Source of the DNA: Viola odorata
Lineage: Eukaryota > Streptophyta > Magnoliopsida > Malpighiales > Violaceae
DNA length: 64,000 nt
NCBI GenBank assembly: GCA_963691705.1
Contig: OY829538.1
Coordinates: 20,114,443 to 20,178,442 of the forward strand
Direction: 5' to 3'
The notes below the pieces were generated by a model that worked only from the letters and a program-made list of their open reading frames with translations, made no database searches and had not been told where the DNA came from. This document shows, piece after piece, positions 63,474 through 64,000 of this stretch. Each line of letters starts with the position of its first letter. Position 1 is the stretch's first letter. The translations under genes and the position numbers were made by a program.

Positions 63474-63896
63474 ATGGCAGATTTTTATTTCTTAAGTTCC
63501 ATGGATCGTGACTCCTTGCCGACTCCCCCAACTTCGCCGGACTCAGATCATCCCCCTCCTTCGCCACCATGGAGGCCTCCGGTCCGCCGAAAGGGTCGTA
63601 AGAAGCAGGGGAAACGGACTTCAAAGACGCCCTTTGCGACTTTGGCTTCTTCTGGTTCTGCTACTCAAGAGGGTGGCAAACATTTTCCTTCCCCTGACTG
63701 CTCGCTGAACGAGGATTTTCCCATCAGTGCTGGTGCGGGGTTGGCAGATTCGGGCGCCAAAGGAAAATCATGCCCGTCAGGGTCCTGCCCAGAAAGGGAG
63801 GCAGACCAGCCGGTCCCGAATGCTGACGGGAAGATGCCGTTCCTTGATGATGACGGGGTTTATCACCACGGCATTTATTGGCCTGATGAGGATTAG
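63474..63896 (+). CDS. Antisense ORF-B, intact (140 aa), proline/serine-rich, unknown family
   Basis: A complete small gene. I take ATG 63474 because it aligns with the start of the homologue at 25384; an upstream in-frame ATG at 63414 lies in the leader, 7 bp after the TATA box. Order: hydrophobic N-terminus (MADFYFLSS), a conserved LPTPPTSPDSDHPPP block, a basic cluster (RRKGRKKQGKR, residues about 37-47), a Ser/Gly/Ala-rich middle, and an acidic aromatic tail ending IYWPDED. It is predicted largely disordered; the basic cluster could be a nuclear signal and the SP/TP motifs phosphorylation sites, both inference. TATA 73 bp upstream, AATAAA at 63933, 37 bp downstream. Length equals that of copy 1 (140 codons). 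Confidence 0.65.
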   Translation: MADFYFLSSMDRDSLPTPPTSPDSDHPPPSPPWRPPVRRKGRKKQGKRTSKTPFATLASSGSATQEGGKHFPSPDCSLNEDFPISAGAGLADSGAKGKSCPSGSCPEREADQPVPNADGKMPFLDDDGVYHHGIYWPDED

Positions 63897-63932
63897 CCGT
63901 TTTGCATTGTACCCGCCTATTAGCGTTTTATG

Positions 63933-63938
63933 AATAAA
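63933..63938 (+). terminator. Poly(A) signal of ORF-B copy 2
   Basis: AATAAA in TTTTATGAATAAAATAA; the same phrase follows ORF-B copy 1 at 25845-25859. Confidence 0.5.
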
Positions 63939-64000
63939 ATAATGCTTTCTACTTTTCCTTTTTTGTCGTTACTTCTGTTAGCCTGCTGGTTCTTGGTGAT

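Larger units (their letters stand above)
61891..64000 (-). mobile_element. Tat-like gypsy element with antisense cassette (copy 2), continues off the window
   Basis: It has the same order as 23840-28156: LTR (61891-62404), ORF-A (62603-62986), ORF-B (63474-63896), here both open. It is inserted in the copia polyprotein; the five bases before it are ATCAG, which should reappear at its far end. Confidence 0.65.

Noticed and set aside
63400..63624. Minus-strand frame opposite ORF-B
   Set aside because: A shadow of ORF-B without conservation in copy 1.

Overview
This is plant nuclear DNA, from a flowering plant and probably a eudicot. The evidence is Ty3/gypsy elements of the Athila and Tat/Ogre lineages, a Ty1/copia element, Mutator-like, hAT-like and CACTA-like DNA transposons, plant-style introns and TATA/AATAAA signals, and telomere-like AAACCCT units. 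I see no rRNA, tRNA, CRISPR or bacterial-type operon. Only one ordinary host gene is convincing: a single-exon 80-residue protein at 4592-4834.

Layout. 1-11.2 kb is a DNA-transposon zone. It holds a 3.2-kb Pack-MULE-like element (352-3511, 10-bp target duplication, 1-kb inverted arms) carrying a fragment of an L7Ae-fold gene with its intron, then the small gene, a hAT-like element packed with 167-bp tandem repeats (5043-7170), a 0.5-kb MITE, and two related MULE-like elements whose ends read GGGGTAAT or close to it. 11.7-28.2 kb is a stack of gypsy pieces: a solo LTR with TSD GTATG; a Tat/Retand-like minus-strand element (13260-18228) with an antisense gene and a minisatellite; LTRs nested three deep (18229-22431; TSDs GAATC and CCTAC); and the left part of a second Tat-like element (23840-28156) with three plus-strand antisense genes. 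A CACTA-like end follows (to 28806).

28.8-58.7 kb is a Russian doll. The remains of a gypsy element (28807-32352 plus 56593-58736) contain a complete Athila-like element (32358-56587, TSD CTCAT). Inside that lie a 15.6-kb Ogre-like element with 3.8-kb LTRs (35441-51057) and, in the Athila 3' LTR, a minus-strand non-autonomous element (51596-55215, TSD CTTTT). 59.0-61.9 kb is the 3' half of a minus-strand copia element with a long open RT/RNase H frame. It is cut at 61891 by a third Tat-like element that runs off the window and carries two intact small antisense genes.

The most unusual system is the antisense gene cassette in the Tat-like elements at 23.8-28.1 kb and 61.9-64 kb. Each small gene (here ORF-A and ORF-B) has its own TATA box and AATAAA signal and runs opposite to the LTR promoter. 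Both genes are decayed in the left copy and open in the right copy. I recognise no function for ORF-A or ORF-B. ORF-C resembles the Transposase_28 (putative gypsy-type transposon) family.
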